Origin: Sphingobacterium bovistauri
Lineage (GTDB): Bacteria; Bacteroidota; Bacteroidia; Sphingobacteriales; Sphingobacteriaceae
NCBI RefSeq assembly: GCF_020295405.1
Contig: NZ_JADEYP010000017.1
Span: 20,054 to 84,053 of the forward strand
Direction of reading: 5' to 3'
DNA length: 64,000 nucleotides
The notes below the pieces were generated by a model. It was not told where the DNA came from, did not search any database, and worked only from the letters and a program-made list of their open reading frames with translations. The position numbers and the translations under genes are program-made. Positions 45,105 to 53,871 of the stretch are shown one piece after another (within the stretch, counting starts at the first letter, position 1; every line of letters starts with the position of its first letter).

Positions 45105-46571
45105 TTAATTGGAGCGGACAGCTATTTCACTATCCGGTAGTGGTACGACATAATTTTGAAGAAACATGCTGACGGTGCCCGTGAGACGGTCAATACGTGG
45201 AAGATTCGTCTGCTGTGTTCGCTTATAATAATAGAATTGCTGGCCTTCACCGATCACCTCTTTTCTAAATTCTCTAGAGATAAACTGCAATAAAGCATTG
45301 CGGTCTGTAGGATTTAGATTTACTGCATTGCGATTCCTTCTAATTGTATTTAAATATTCTACTCCCTCTGCTTGTAATGGACTAGATTCTGCCAGCATGA
45401 GGATGATTTCACTAAGCCGTATCAAAGGCATCATGAATTGCCCAGGCGCATTGGCTATGGATTCAAATTTTGTACAGGTAAGCGAAGTAATGCTGTTGTC
45501 TGTACGTAATTGCCATATATCTTCACGGTAATCATTTTCATCATCATAGAGTTCCCTGACCCGACTATAGTCACTGTTGTCCAAATTGAAGGTTAATTTT
45601 TGCACCTTGGGTAGCATGGAACTAAAAGTCGTGTTAAACAAATTGTTTCTATTGTTTGTGTACAGGGAGAAGATAACTTCAGTAGAAAAAAGTCGGTCTT
45701 TCAAGGTATTATGCGTAGCGTTGGCATTGCTGACAAAAGGAAACTTGCTGTTTGGCCCAGGGTTTATTTCTGTCAGAAGTTCCTTCGCTAGGGAATAGGT
45801 CTTTTCACGATCTTGCTTCCACTGATAAGCACGACATAATAAGGCCTGAACGGCATAATAATTTAGACGGTATTGTCTAAAATACAAGGAATTGTCTCCT
45901 GCAGGGTTTTCCTGATGTCGTACTCCCGAAGTGCGTATCGGATCGTCAGCCAAAAGACGTGATGCTTCCTCCAGATCTTTGATGACCTGATCTAAATAGT
46001 CTTGTGGACTCAGCAAAGGGTGTAAATCAGTACCGGAATTAAGGGCGTAGGGAAGAGCAGGTGCTGTAATCTTGTCTGCCGTCCATACCGATCCAAAAAG
46101 ACGGAGAATGTCAAAATGTAAAAATGCGCGTAGGGCCAATGCTTCGCCTTTGACGATCGCATGATAGGGTTGTGGTAGCACGGTGCCTGGTGAATTTGGT
46201 GTTTTTTCTAAGAGCACATTGGCATCGGCTATCATTTTATAGGAGCTGGTCCATATGCCGTCGAAAATCCGTATACTGGTACTGTCTGTATATATATGGT
46301 TGGCTACATCGTAATAATTATGGGTGCTACTGTTGATATGGTAATAGTGTGCTAAGACATCAATAGCACCAACACTGAGGGCATTTCCATAGCTTCTAGA
46401 AGCTGTCATGTCGACGTAAATTCCGTTGAGCGCTTTCAGATAACCTTCCTTATTGATAAATAGTTCGGAAGCTGAAAACTGATCTGTCGGTGTAATTTTA
46501 AGCCATTTCTGGCAACTGCTCATCAGCACTATAAATAGGGGGAAGAGTAGCGTTATCATTATGTTTTTCAT
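45105..46571 (-). CDS. SusD/RagB family nutrient-binding lipoprotein
   Basis: A 488-residue surface lipoprotein that forms the lid of the SusC channel and binds the substrate. Its signal peptide ends FIVLMSSCQKW. SusD-type TPR helices are seen in EALALRAFLHFDILRLFG and YYAVQALLCRAYQWKQDREKTYSLAKELL. The family C-terminal half has LIRLSEIILMLAES and YLNTIRRNRNAVNL. ATG 46571 gives the better signal peptide; ATG 46580 directly abuts the SusC stop (TAAATG). Substrate cannot be predicted. Confidence 0.9.
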   Translation of the reverse strand: MKNIMITLLFPLFIVLMSSCQKWLKITPTDQFSASELFINKEGYLKALNGIYVDMTASRSYGNALSVGAIDVLAHYYHINSSTHNYYDVANHIYTDSTSIRIFDGIWTSSYKMIADANVLLEKTPNSPGTVLPQPYHAIVKGEALALRAFLHFDILRLFGSVWTADKITAPALPYALNSGTDLHPLLSPQDYLDQVIKDLEEASRLLADDPIRTSGVRHQENPAGDNSLYFRQYRLNYYAVQALLCRAYQWKQDREKTYSLAKELLTEINPGPNSKFPFVSNANATHNTLKDRLFSTEVIFSLYTNNRNNLFNTTFSSMLPKVQKLTFNLDNSDYSRVRELYDDENDYREDIWQLRTDNSITSLTCTKFESIANAPGQFMMPLIRLSEIILMLAESSPLQAEGVEYLNTIRRNRNAVNLNPTDRNALLQFISREFRKEVIGEGQQFYYYKRTQQTNLPRIDRLTGTVSMFLQNYVVPLPDSEIAVRSN

Positions 46572-46580
46572 AATTTCCAT

Positions 46581-49500
46581 TTAAAAACTTATTCCACAAC
46601 TAAAATTGATATGTCGAGCAAAAGGATAATCAATACCTCGCTCATTTCGAATGGTTGAAAGGTGCATTAGCCTATTGGAGCCCAGACTGAAGTTCATGCT
46701 GCGTGCGCGTATTTGTTTCAACCAAGACCAGGTACTGGTTCTGTAGGATATGCTTACAGCATCTAATGTCAAAACGTCATTGTCTTGTATAAAGCGGGAT
46801 GACATCGGCGTGCTGGACTGTAAATTTAAAGCCTTGAAAGAAGCTTCGTCTCCTGGTTTCTGCCAACGGTCGTATAATGCCCGTTTGTCTTGATTATAGC
46901 GTAAGGAGGCTGAGCTGATATTTTCTACCTTGTTATAGAGTGTGTTCATAAAAGTTTTACCGCCCATTTGATAACCGAAACTGACCAATACGTTAAAATT
47001 TTTATAATATAATGTACTCGTCAGATTGCCATCGAAAATAGCACGTGAATTTCCGATTTTGACTTCGTCCTGATAGTTGAAAACAAATGTTTCTTCGCCA
47101 AAGCGGTTCAAGAAAATCTCTCTTCCTGTAGATGGATCAATTCCCAATGAAGGTACAGCCCATAGGTCATCAGGACTCCCCCCATCAAAGAAGCGTATCA
47201 TACTTCTATTTCTGTTTTTTTCATTGTGGTTATCCAATTTATTACCAATATCTTGGTATTCGGATCGGCTGTGGCTAAGATTTAAATCTAAGCGCCAAGT
47301 AAATTGGGGTTTGAGTATGGGAGCGACACTCAATATACCCTCCACACCCTTAGTCATCAAGCCGCCCAGGTTTTGAATGGAGACATTTCGACCATTGGAG
47401 GAAGCTGTGGCCACACTTACCAATAAGGGATTGGTATCTTTTAAATAATAATCAACCATAATACGCAGGCGATCCTTAAAGGCTTTGAAATCTACAGAAT
47501 AGTTTTGCGTATAGGTTCTTTGCCATTTCAAATTTGGATTGCCGAAATTACTAATACTCAATCCAGGTCCAAATGGATTGGCATTGAGTGTATTATATTG
47601 ATATATCTGCATGGCGATGTAGGACTTGAAATTTTGATTGCCTTGATTGCCATAGGATGCTCTTAAGCGCAGTTGGTCTATCCAATCCAGGTCTTTAAAA
47701 AATGCTTCTCGGTGCAAGTTCCATGCCCCTCCGATGCTATAGATATTGGTAAAGTTGCGGTTGGAGCCATAAATAGAGGAACCATCAATACTTAGGTTGG
47801 CATCAACAAGAAACCGGCCATCATAGCCATAGTTGGTATTCATCAAAAAGGCTATAGATCGATCACGAAGATCCTGGTAGGATGGTAATCTTCCTAATTC
47901 ATAAGTTAATGCCAGCTGTGGGTTGATGATTTTATCATCAATAAATCCTTGAACACCATACTGGGTATTGTTGCTCTGGTTGTGAAACAAAGACATACTA
48001 CTTCCTACATTGATTGTATGTTTATTCCATGTATTACCGTAAGATAGGATAGCCCTACCATTATATTTTAGGATCTTATCTTTTGATTCCGTATATCTCC
48101 CTCTTTCGCGCATCGGGCTGGTCGCATACTCGCTGTTATTGGGTGATCTAAAGATCTCGCCGCTATTGCGGAATTGAGATAAGCCTGCATTTACACGGAG
48201 CAGTAATCCTTTGAGTATATTCCAGTCGACACTTAAATTGTTAATGATTTCCTGACCATCTGTTTTTGACAGGTTGTTGTTGTTGAAATCATATAATGGA
48301 TTAAATCGGACATCGTTCGAAATATTTTCTAGATATTTGTCCGGTTCTCCTGCCTCATTGTATTTTCGGTAATAAGGATTGGCCTGTACAAAGCTTAAAA
48401 ACGAAACAGGCTCTTTATTTGCTACCACATAGCGTGCATTGAGGATGTTGTTGAAAGAAAATTTCCCTTTGCGATAGATGAGGTTAATATTGCCATCAGT
48501 TACCTCTTTGTCTGATTTTTTCATCACTCCTTGGACGACTTGTCGATTGAGGCCTATGCTATACTGAAAGGTTTGGTCGCCGCCATCTAAACTAATATTA
48601 TGGGATTGACCAATTCCAGTGCGAATCGGCTCATTCAGCCAGTAGCTATCGACACCGCGATTTACTTCCTTGAGACGATCCAAATAAACCTGTTCTCTTT
48701 GAGGTTGATTATTGTTTGTGATCTGTCCATACTCGTTTACGGAACCATAATGCCCGGATAAAAGTTCAAAGCGTAGCTTTTCAGCGGCATTCATCAGGTT
48801 ATAATCAGTCAGGTCTGCAAGGTCCATGTCCATGCGTCCACTATAATTGAAAATAAGTTCGCCGGATTTTGGTTTTTTAGACTCGACGACGATAATGCCA
48901 TTGGCACCCTTGGCACCGTATAATGCGGTAGCGGTTGCATCTTTTAATATGGTAATGGATGCTAATCGATCAATAGGGATATTCCGGATGCGCTCCATGG
49001 TGGATTCGAATCCATCGAGTATGAAGAGTGGTTGATTAGGATCTGTGCCAAATGCATCGTCCAATGCGGCAACACTGGTCTTACCCCGGATTTCTAAATT
49101 CAGTTGTTGGTTGGGATCTGAACCTAAGCTGTTGTTTTGTACGATTTGAAAGGAAGGGTCAAGGATCTGTAAGCCTTCCAGCACATTGGAAGCGCTCGCC
49201 ATCTGTAATTGTTCGGCGGTATAGGTTGCATAAGCGCCTGAAAAGCTTTCCTTCTTGCGGTTGAAAATACCAGTCACGACGACATCATCTATTTCCTGCT
49301 GCTGCTCTTCAAGCCTTGCAAATAGTATTGGGTTAATACTAAGGTCCACCTGAATTTCAAAAGGCTTCATGCCTATAATGGTTACTTCGACGATAGGATC
49401 TTTATCCATTGATGGGAAAACAAGGGCGAAATCACCATTAGGATTACTTTTTGCCTGATAGGAGGTACCCTTTATCTTTACTGTAGCATTGGGGATTGGT

Positions 49501-49871
49501 TTTTCATTATCCTTACGCACGACAGTTCCAACTATGGAGCGCTGTTGTGTACGTGTCCTGGCAGGGAGATTTGTCTTAGGTTGCTGTAAAATTTTCGAAA
49601 GGGATATTACCTTATTTTCGATGTTGTACTGAAAAGGTTCTGTTTCACAGATTATTTTTAAGAAAGTATTAAGCTCCATGTTTTTAGCATCAATGCTAAT
49701 CTTTTTTGCTTGTTGAATTTCTAATTTTTGACCAAAGACCGTATAGTTTGTCTGTTTTCGTATGGCTTCTAGCGCTTGTTCTAGCGGAACGTTTTTCCCG
49801 GAGAACGTAATTTTTTGTGCGTAGACCGTACCAATGCAGACCCACAACAGGCAAAGCACGAATTGTTTCAT
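46581..49871 (-). CDS. SusC/RagA TonB-dependent transporter with STN domain
   Basis: A 1096-residue outer-membrane transporter. After a signal peptide (ending GTVYAQ) comes a secretin/TonB N-terminal (STN) domain (about 20-95, PLEQALEAIRKQTNYTVFG), the module that signals to an anti-sigma factor. A carboxypeptidase-D-like domain (IVGTVVRKDNEKPIPNATVKIKGT), a plug (IDDVVVTGIFNRKKE, PLFILDGFESTMERIRNIPIDRLASITILKDATATALYGAKGANGIIVVESK) and a 22-strand barrel ending RHINFSCGISF follow. STN plus adjacent FecR and ECF sigma genes predicts substrate-induced expression. Head of a five-gene operon. Confidence 0.94.
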   Translation of the reverse strand: MKQFVLCLLWVCIGTVYAQKITFSGKNVPLEQALEAIRKQTNYTVFGQKLEIQQAKKISIDAKNMELNTFLKIICETEPFQYNIENKVISLSKILQQPKTNLPARTRTQQRSIVGTVVRKDNEKPIPNATVKIKGTSYQAKSNPNGDFALVFPSMDKDPIVEVTIIGMKPFEIQVDLSINPILFARLEEQQQEIDDVVVTGIFNRKKESFSGAYATYTAEQLQMASASNVLEGLQILDPSFQIVQNNSLGSDPNQQLNLEIRGKTSVAALDDAFGTDPNQPLFILDGFESTMERIRNIPIDRLASITILKDATATALYGAKGANGIIVVESKKPKSGELIFNYSGRMDMDLADLTDYNLMNAAEKLRFELLSGHYGSVNEYGQITNNNQPQREQVYLDRLKEVNRGVDSYWLNEPIRTGIGQSHNISLDGGDQTFQYSIGLNRQVVQGVMKKSDKEVTDGNINLIYRKGKFSFNNILNARYVVANKEPVSFLSFVQANPYYRKYNEAGEPDKYLENISNDVRFNPLYDFNNNNLSKTDGQEIINNLSVDWNILKGLLLRVNAGLSQFRNSGEIFRSPNNSEYATSPMRERGRYTESKDKILKYNGRAILSYGNTWNKHTINVGSSMSLFHNQSNNTQYGVQGFIDDKIINPQLALTYELGRLPSYQDLRDRSIAFLMNTNYGYDGRFLVDANLSIDGSSIYGSNRNFTNIYSIGGAWNLHREAFFKDLDWIDQLRLRASYGNQGNQNFKSYIAMQIYQYNTLNANPFGPGLSISNFGNPNLKWQRTYTQNYSVDFKAFKDRLRIMVDYYLKDTNPLLVSVATASSNGRNVSIQNLGGLMTKGVEGILSVAPILKPQFTWRLDLNLSHSRSEYQDIGNKLDNHNEKNRNRSMIRFFDGGSPDDLWAVPSLGIDPSTGREIFLNRFGEETFVFNYQDEVKIGNSRAIFDGNLTSTLYYKNFNVLVSFGYQMGGKTFMNTLYNKVENISSASLRYNQDKRALYDRWQKPGDEASFKALNLQSSTPMSSRFIQDNDVLTLDAVSISYRTSTWSWLKQIRARSMNFSLGSNRLMHLSTIRNERGIDYPFARHINFSCGISF

Positions 49872-49980
49872 TTAATAAGGTTAGTTATATTAATATTATA
49901 TCATAGTTCTGTTTTTTCGTCAGTAGCTGATACATTCAGGGAGGGACGCTGATTTTCCTTTTCATGGACTGTAGTTTGTT

Positions 49981-51138
49981 TTAGTTGATGTATAATATAC
50001 GTTGTGCCTTATCCAATTTGTAACTTACTTTGGCGACTTCTAATAGTCGTAGGATAAGATTGAAGTCACTATTGCGGTAAGCATCGCCCATGAGTTCCAC
50101 TTGAGGAACTTTAGCTAAGTACACGATTTTGATATCGTACCAAAGTGCTATTTCGTCAAGAACTTCATCCAATGGTTTGTCTTCGAAATTAAACTTATTG
50201 TCTTTCCAAGCGACAATAGGCGCTGTTTTGATCACTTTCACCTGGCTATGATTTTTTTGTAATAGCCATTGTTGATTTGGTTTAAGGTTGCTGGCTTTGC
50301 CGGCATGTGATACAGACACAGATCCTTCAATCAATGTAGTATGGCTATATTCTAAATGAGCGTAATCGGCGACGTTAAACTCGGTACCCAATACTTCAAT
50401 TTCCTGCCTATTGGCTTTTACAATAAATGGAATTTTATGTCCATGCTTGTCTAGCTTCTTCTCGACTTTAAAGTAGGCTTCACCTTGGATTTCAACGATA
50501 CGCTTTTCTGCAGCCACAAACCGTGCTGGATAAATGAGTTTGGAGCCTGCATTTAACCAGACATTCGTACCGTCTTCTAGAGTGATTTGGTAGGTACCTC
50601 CACGTGGGGTCTCCAGGATCAAGCGGCTATTTTCATCCAATTTGTTTCCTTGGTTCAATACAGAGGTGCCATCTGCATAGTGGATCTGCTCATCAGATAT
50701 CAATCCCCCAGCTTGTTGATCTAAAATGATTGTGCTTCCATCTGCTAATTTTAAGGTAGCCTTATTACTTCCTGGTAGAATCGATGAAGATGCCGTGGAT
50801 AAATGCGAATCTTCTAATCTATTTGTGGACTTAAATGCCCACCATAGACCAACAATACAAACGAATATAGCTGCAATTGACGCTGACCACTTCCACAGGT
50901 TAAAGTTGGACCTTGGCTGCAGTGTCAACGGTTTGGGAGCGATGTCCACCTGGCTGCATATGTGATCATACATCCTGTTTTTGATGGTCGACAATGTAAT
51001 ATCTTCCGAACCGCTTAGTTCAACTTGACTATCATCAAAACTATTGTACCAGTCCAATAGCTCGGCAAACTCCTGTTTATCTATTGACCCATTCTGGAAC
51101 TTATGGGTAAGTAATTCTATGCGATCTTTTTTATTCAT
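49981..51138 (-). CDS. FecR-type anti-sigma factor
   Basis: A 385-residue regulator. A short cytoplasmic N-terminal part (about 1-90, MNKKDRIELLTHKFQNGSIDKQEFAELLDWYN) should hold the sigma factor. One transmembrane helix (about 92-112, SASIAAIFVCIVGLWWAF) precedes a periplasmic FecR domain: GTYQITLEDGTNVWLNAGSKLIYPARF, VEIQGEAYFKVEK, IEVLGTEFNVADY. A C-terminal DUF4974/STN-like domain (NKFNFEDKPLDEVLDEIALWYDIKIVYL) contacts the transporter. It stands between the ECF sigma gene and SusC, completing a cell-surface signalling triad. Confidence 0.93.
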   Translation of the reverse strand: MNKKDRIELLTHKFQNGSIDKQEFAELLDWYNSFDDSQVELSGSEDITLSTIKNRMYDHICSQVDIAPKPLTLQPRSNFNLWKWSASIAAIFVCIVGLWWAFKSTNRLEDSHLSTASSSILPGSNKATLKLADGSTIILDQQAGGLISDEQIHYADGTSVLNQGNKLDENSRLILETPRGGTYQITLEDGTNVWLNAGSKLIYPARFVAAEKRIVEIQGEAYFKVEKKLDKHGHKIPFIVKANRQEIEVLGTEFNVADYAHLEYSHTTLIEGSVSVSHAGKASNLKPNQQWLLQKNHSQVKVIKTAPIVAWKDNKFNFEDKPLDEVLDEIALWYDIKIVYLAKVPQVELMGDAYRNSDFNLILRLLEVAKVSYKLDKAQRILYIN

Positions 51139-51209
51139 GCACATTTTTCGGTTTAATCAATACTAAAGACCAGAAAAATGAGAAGGGGGGTAGGTGAAGA
51201 AATCTTTTT

Positions 51210-51803
51210 TTATTTTTTTTGTAATAAATAAAGTACCGTAACTAAAAGAGTCAATAGTTCGGTATTATTTCGTAAATCTTTATGCGCTTTTTTAAGATGA
51301 TGCTTCACGGTGTTACTAGATATGTTGAGTTTTTCTGCAATCTCATTGACCGTCAGCCCTTCATCTCTTTTAAGTAAATAGACTAATTTACACTGTGGAG
51401 GCAAAGCTTGGATCGCTTCTTCAAATTGTTTAGTTAATTCAGTAATTATGAACTGTTTTTCTGGAGTTAAATGATGGACATCCTCCTCTAAAGTTATATC
51501 TTTGCTTTTTTTTCTTAGATTATACCTTCTTCTTAATACTGTAAAAATCTGATTGCGTATAGCCTGCGAAAGGTAATAACTCAGATCTTTCCCCTTTAAC
51601 TCAAAATTATTCCGAAGTGCCCAAAATTTGCAAAATACATCTTGCACACATTCTTCAGCATCATGTAGATCTTCTAGACGGTGATAGGCTACTGCCAGGA
51701 GTTTATCCCAGTACCGACGATAAATCTCAGCAAATACGCGCTCATGTTGATGTGGCCATGTGGTTATCAACTGCTGGTCAGTAAGGGTATCTAGTTGATT
51801 CAT
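51210..51803 (-). CDS. ECF sigma-70 factor (FecI-like)
   Basis: A 197-residue extracytoplasmic-function sigma factor. Region 2 is VFAEIYRRYWDKLLAVAYHRLEDLHDAEECVQDVFCKFWALRN (about 24-66). Region 4 is AIQALPPQCKLVYLLKRDEGLTVNEIAEKLNISSNTVKHHLKKAHKDLRN (about 132-182), with the promoter-reading HTH. It lies 71 bp upstream of the fecR-type gene on the same strand. With FecR and the STN-bearing SusC it should switch on the transporter operon. A housekeeping promoter precedes it at 51824-51854. Confidence 0.93.
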   Translation of the reverse strand: MNQLDTLTDQQLITTWPHQHERVFAEIYRRYWDKLLAVAYHRLEDLHDAEECVQDVFCKFWALRNNFELKGKDLSYYLSQAIRNQIFTVLRRRYNLRKKSKDITLEEDVHHLTPEKQFIITELTKQFEEAIQALPPQCKLVYLLKRDEGLTVNEIAEKLNISSNTVKHHLKKAHKDLRNNTELLTLLVTVLYLLQKK

Positions 51804-51823
51804 TTAGGTAAATGATGTTTTCG

Positions 51824-51854
51824 CAAACCTACATAAAATAGCAATTAACCACAA
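51824..51854 (-). promoter_or_regulatory. promoter of ECF sigma gene
   Basis: On the minus strand TTG (complement of 51852-51854), a 20-bp spacer and TAGGTTTG (complement of 51824-51831) fit the primary-sigma consensus, 20 bp before the ATG. The sigma gene itself therefore seems not to need an ECF promoter. Confidence 0.55.
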
Positions 51855-52041
51855 TATAAAATTTATAGTTATATTCGAAATTTTCACATTTCCTTCTTCA
51901 TTGTTTAGTTTAGAAAATATTAAAATTAGACTGAATTAAATTTTCCGTTAGGAATTTTATCTTTAATTTCTTCGAGTCTTTGAAAGATTTTTATGTATTA
52001 AAATATTTGTATGTTTCATGGTTCTGCTTTAAGTTGTGTAA

Positions 52042-52435
52042 CAAATTAAAAATCAAATAGAATCATTAGAGGATGAGTTAGCAAAGATTGGCTCAAATAT
52101 ATAAAACCTAATATTGATAAATTATAAGAGAAAGTACTCGAAAATCTTAGTTTCTTTATAAAGTAAAGGGGATATTCACACCAATCTTTCAATAATTGGT
52201 TCAATATTTCCTGAAAAGTTGGAGTTTAATGGAATTAATTATCGAAACACTAGAATCAACAATATTGCTAGTCATATAATGCTGATAAATAGGGGAGTGT
52301 GTGAAAAAAGAAAACCGTAAAAATGATGATTTACTTCACTTTTCCGGTTTAGTGCCCGTTAATGATCAATTATCGAAACATTTTTTAGATGATTTGAAGG
52401 TTTTAGAAGGATTATTGGATGAGACAGAACATTGA
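52042..52435 (+). pseudogene. decayed serine recombinase, C-terminal part
   Basis: The sequence reads in pieces, with in-frame stops and a frame change near 52305, as the tail of a Bacteroidota large serine recombinase. Pieces are QIKNQIESLEDELAKIGSNI (coiled coil), KGDIHTNLSIIGSIFPEKLEF, NGINYRNTRIN and, in another frame, KKENRKNDDLLHFSGLVPV. The IIGS-(I/M)-(F/Y)PEKL...YRT-x-(R/K)-(I/L/V)N signature is what identifies it. The catalytic N-terminal domain is not present upstream. A genuine product is excluded by the stops. It marks the right side of the accessory region. Confidence 0.7.
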
Positions 52436-52617
52436 AAAATGATGAAAGGTAAGTCTTATTACGTTTATTATCTGTTTGAAAAATGGTAAGGCTACAAAAG
52501 GCTTGTGTATTTAAAATTGAATAGATCATATAAATTATAATCATATTATATTTTCAAATTAGATAAGCATCAGTTTTTTCTTAATTTAGCACAAAATTTT
52601 AAGGATATCTTCGTTTT

Positions 52618-53565
52618 ATGGATGACCAAAATCTTATCTACCTATTAATTGTTGGAATCGTTGTAAGTAAAGCAATTATAGCTGTGTTGATTTATTTATT
52701 AGTAAAGAAAAATCGCGCATTAAAATTAGAGAAACAAAAGTTGGTTGCCACTAATGCTACCTTAGCATTACAACGTGATCAAATTATCATTTACAATCAA
52801 GAATTGAAGTCTTCGGAGGAATTTAAAACTAAAGTGATTTCTATCGCTTCTCATGATTTAAGAGTGCCTATTATATCCATGGAAATGTTGTTGAATTTTG
52901 ATGATGCTATATTATTATCAAAGGATGATCTGCATCAAATTTTCTCGACTATTTCTAGCCAGCTTTCTATATCACGTAAAATGATTGATGAAATATTATT
53001 ATGGACTGATTCTCAATTACGTCATAATATAGAAAATAAAGAGTCCTTTAACTTATCAGAACAAATTAAACTTATTTTGCCTGTTTTTAATGCGGATATA
53101 CAGGCAAATAAAATCAATGTGATAAATAATATACAGGATTCATATTTGCTGTATATGAGTAAGGATATTTTTTCATTTATAATTCGTAATGTATTGAGCA
53201 ATGCTGTTAAATATTGTAAAGGTATGGGAACAGTAGTCATTGGTTTTTCTAAGAATGATACCAATGAACTTTGTCTTTATGTTCAGAATGAATGTGATGA
53301 ACTTTCCATGGAAGATTTGGAAAATTTGAATACCAAATATAGTTGGTCTTATAAGAAAAAAAATAATAACCGAGGTGCAGGTTTAGGTATTTCTTTATGC
53401 AAAGATTTATTTATGCGTATAGGAGGGAGATTAAAATTTGAAAATATAAAAGCTATTGGCTTAAAAGTTACCTTATATTTTCCAACTGCAGTCGAAAATA
53501 TGGGTCATACAGATAGCTTAATTATAAATAAAATATCCACCTTACAAGAGCAAACAATAGATTAA
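52618..53565 (+). CDS. orphan sensor histidine kinase
   Basis: A 315-residue protein with one N-terminal transmembrane helix (about 7-29, LIYLLIVGIVVSKAIIAVLIYLLV), a coiled coil and a HisKA domain with the phosphoacceptor His in SIASHDLRVPIISMEML (about residue 80). The ATPase domain has N-box FIIRNVLSNAVKYC and G2-box NRGAGLGISLCKDL. The G1 box, normally D-x-G-x-G, reads VQNECDELSMEDL and lacks its glycines, so ATP binding may be altered. There is no sensory domain between helix and HisKA, and no response regulator is nearby. TATCTTCG, a weak -7 element, lies 5 bp before the ATG. Confidence 0.85.
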   Translation: MDDQNLIYLLIVGIVVSKAIIAVLIYLLVKKNRALKLEKQKLVATNATLALQRDQIIIYNQELKSSEEFKTKVISIASHDLRVPIISMEMLLNFDDAILLSKDDLHQIFSTISSQLSISRKMIDEILLWTDSQLRHNIENKESFNLSEQIKLILPVFNADIQANKINVINNIQDSYLLYMSKDIFSFIIRNVLSNAVKYCKGMGTVVIGFSKNDTNELCLYVQNECDELSMEDLENLNTKYSWSYKKKNNNRGAGLGISLCKDLFMRIGGRLKFENIKAIGLKVTLYFPTAVENMGHTDSLIINKISTLQEQTID

Positions 53566-53713
53566 ATGTGAGAGTATAACCACAGCAAGCGCTGCTATTT
53601 AATTTAATTAGGATTTTTGAATAATCTCTGATTAGGGATGGAAACAGGGAAGTCTACCAAGTCTAAAAATAGGAGATATTGACCTATCCAACATCAAATT
53701 GCAAAATAGAATG

Positions 53714-53803
53714 TTATGAAATTATAGAACTTTTCCTACCTGGATAAAACTCATATTTAGAAGCTAATTCCTTGATGGTTTGTTGCTTCTCGATCTCTTC
53801 CAT
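53714..53803 (-). pseudogene. IS3-family OrfA transposase scrap
   Basis: On the minus strand a 29-codon stretch reads MEEIEKQQTIKELASKYEFYPGR, close to the OrfA signature (E-Q-Q-T-I-x-E-L-A-x-K-Y/F-E-V-H-P). The words NNIEANVKW appear just upstream in another frame, where OrfA has EFKAKVALEA. Both ends are missing and no inverted repeats were seen. The rest of the 306-bp interval 53566-53871 holds nothing recognisable. Confidence 0.55.
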
Positions 53804-53871
53804 TTTACATTAGCTTCGATGTTATTTTGTGTAAATGTAGCCTTTCCTGTTTTATATATATTAAGTATAAT

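Noticed and set aside
52359..52544. 61-codon minus-strand ORF after the recombinase remnant
   Set aside because: It is antisense to the recombinase tail, of low complexity, and without start or promoter signals.
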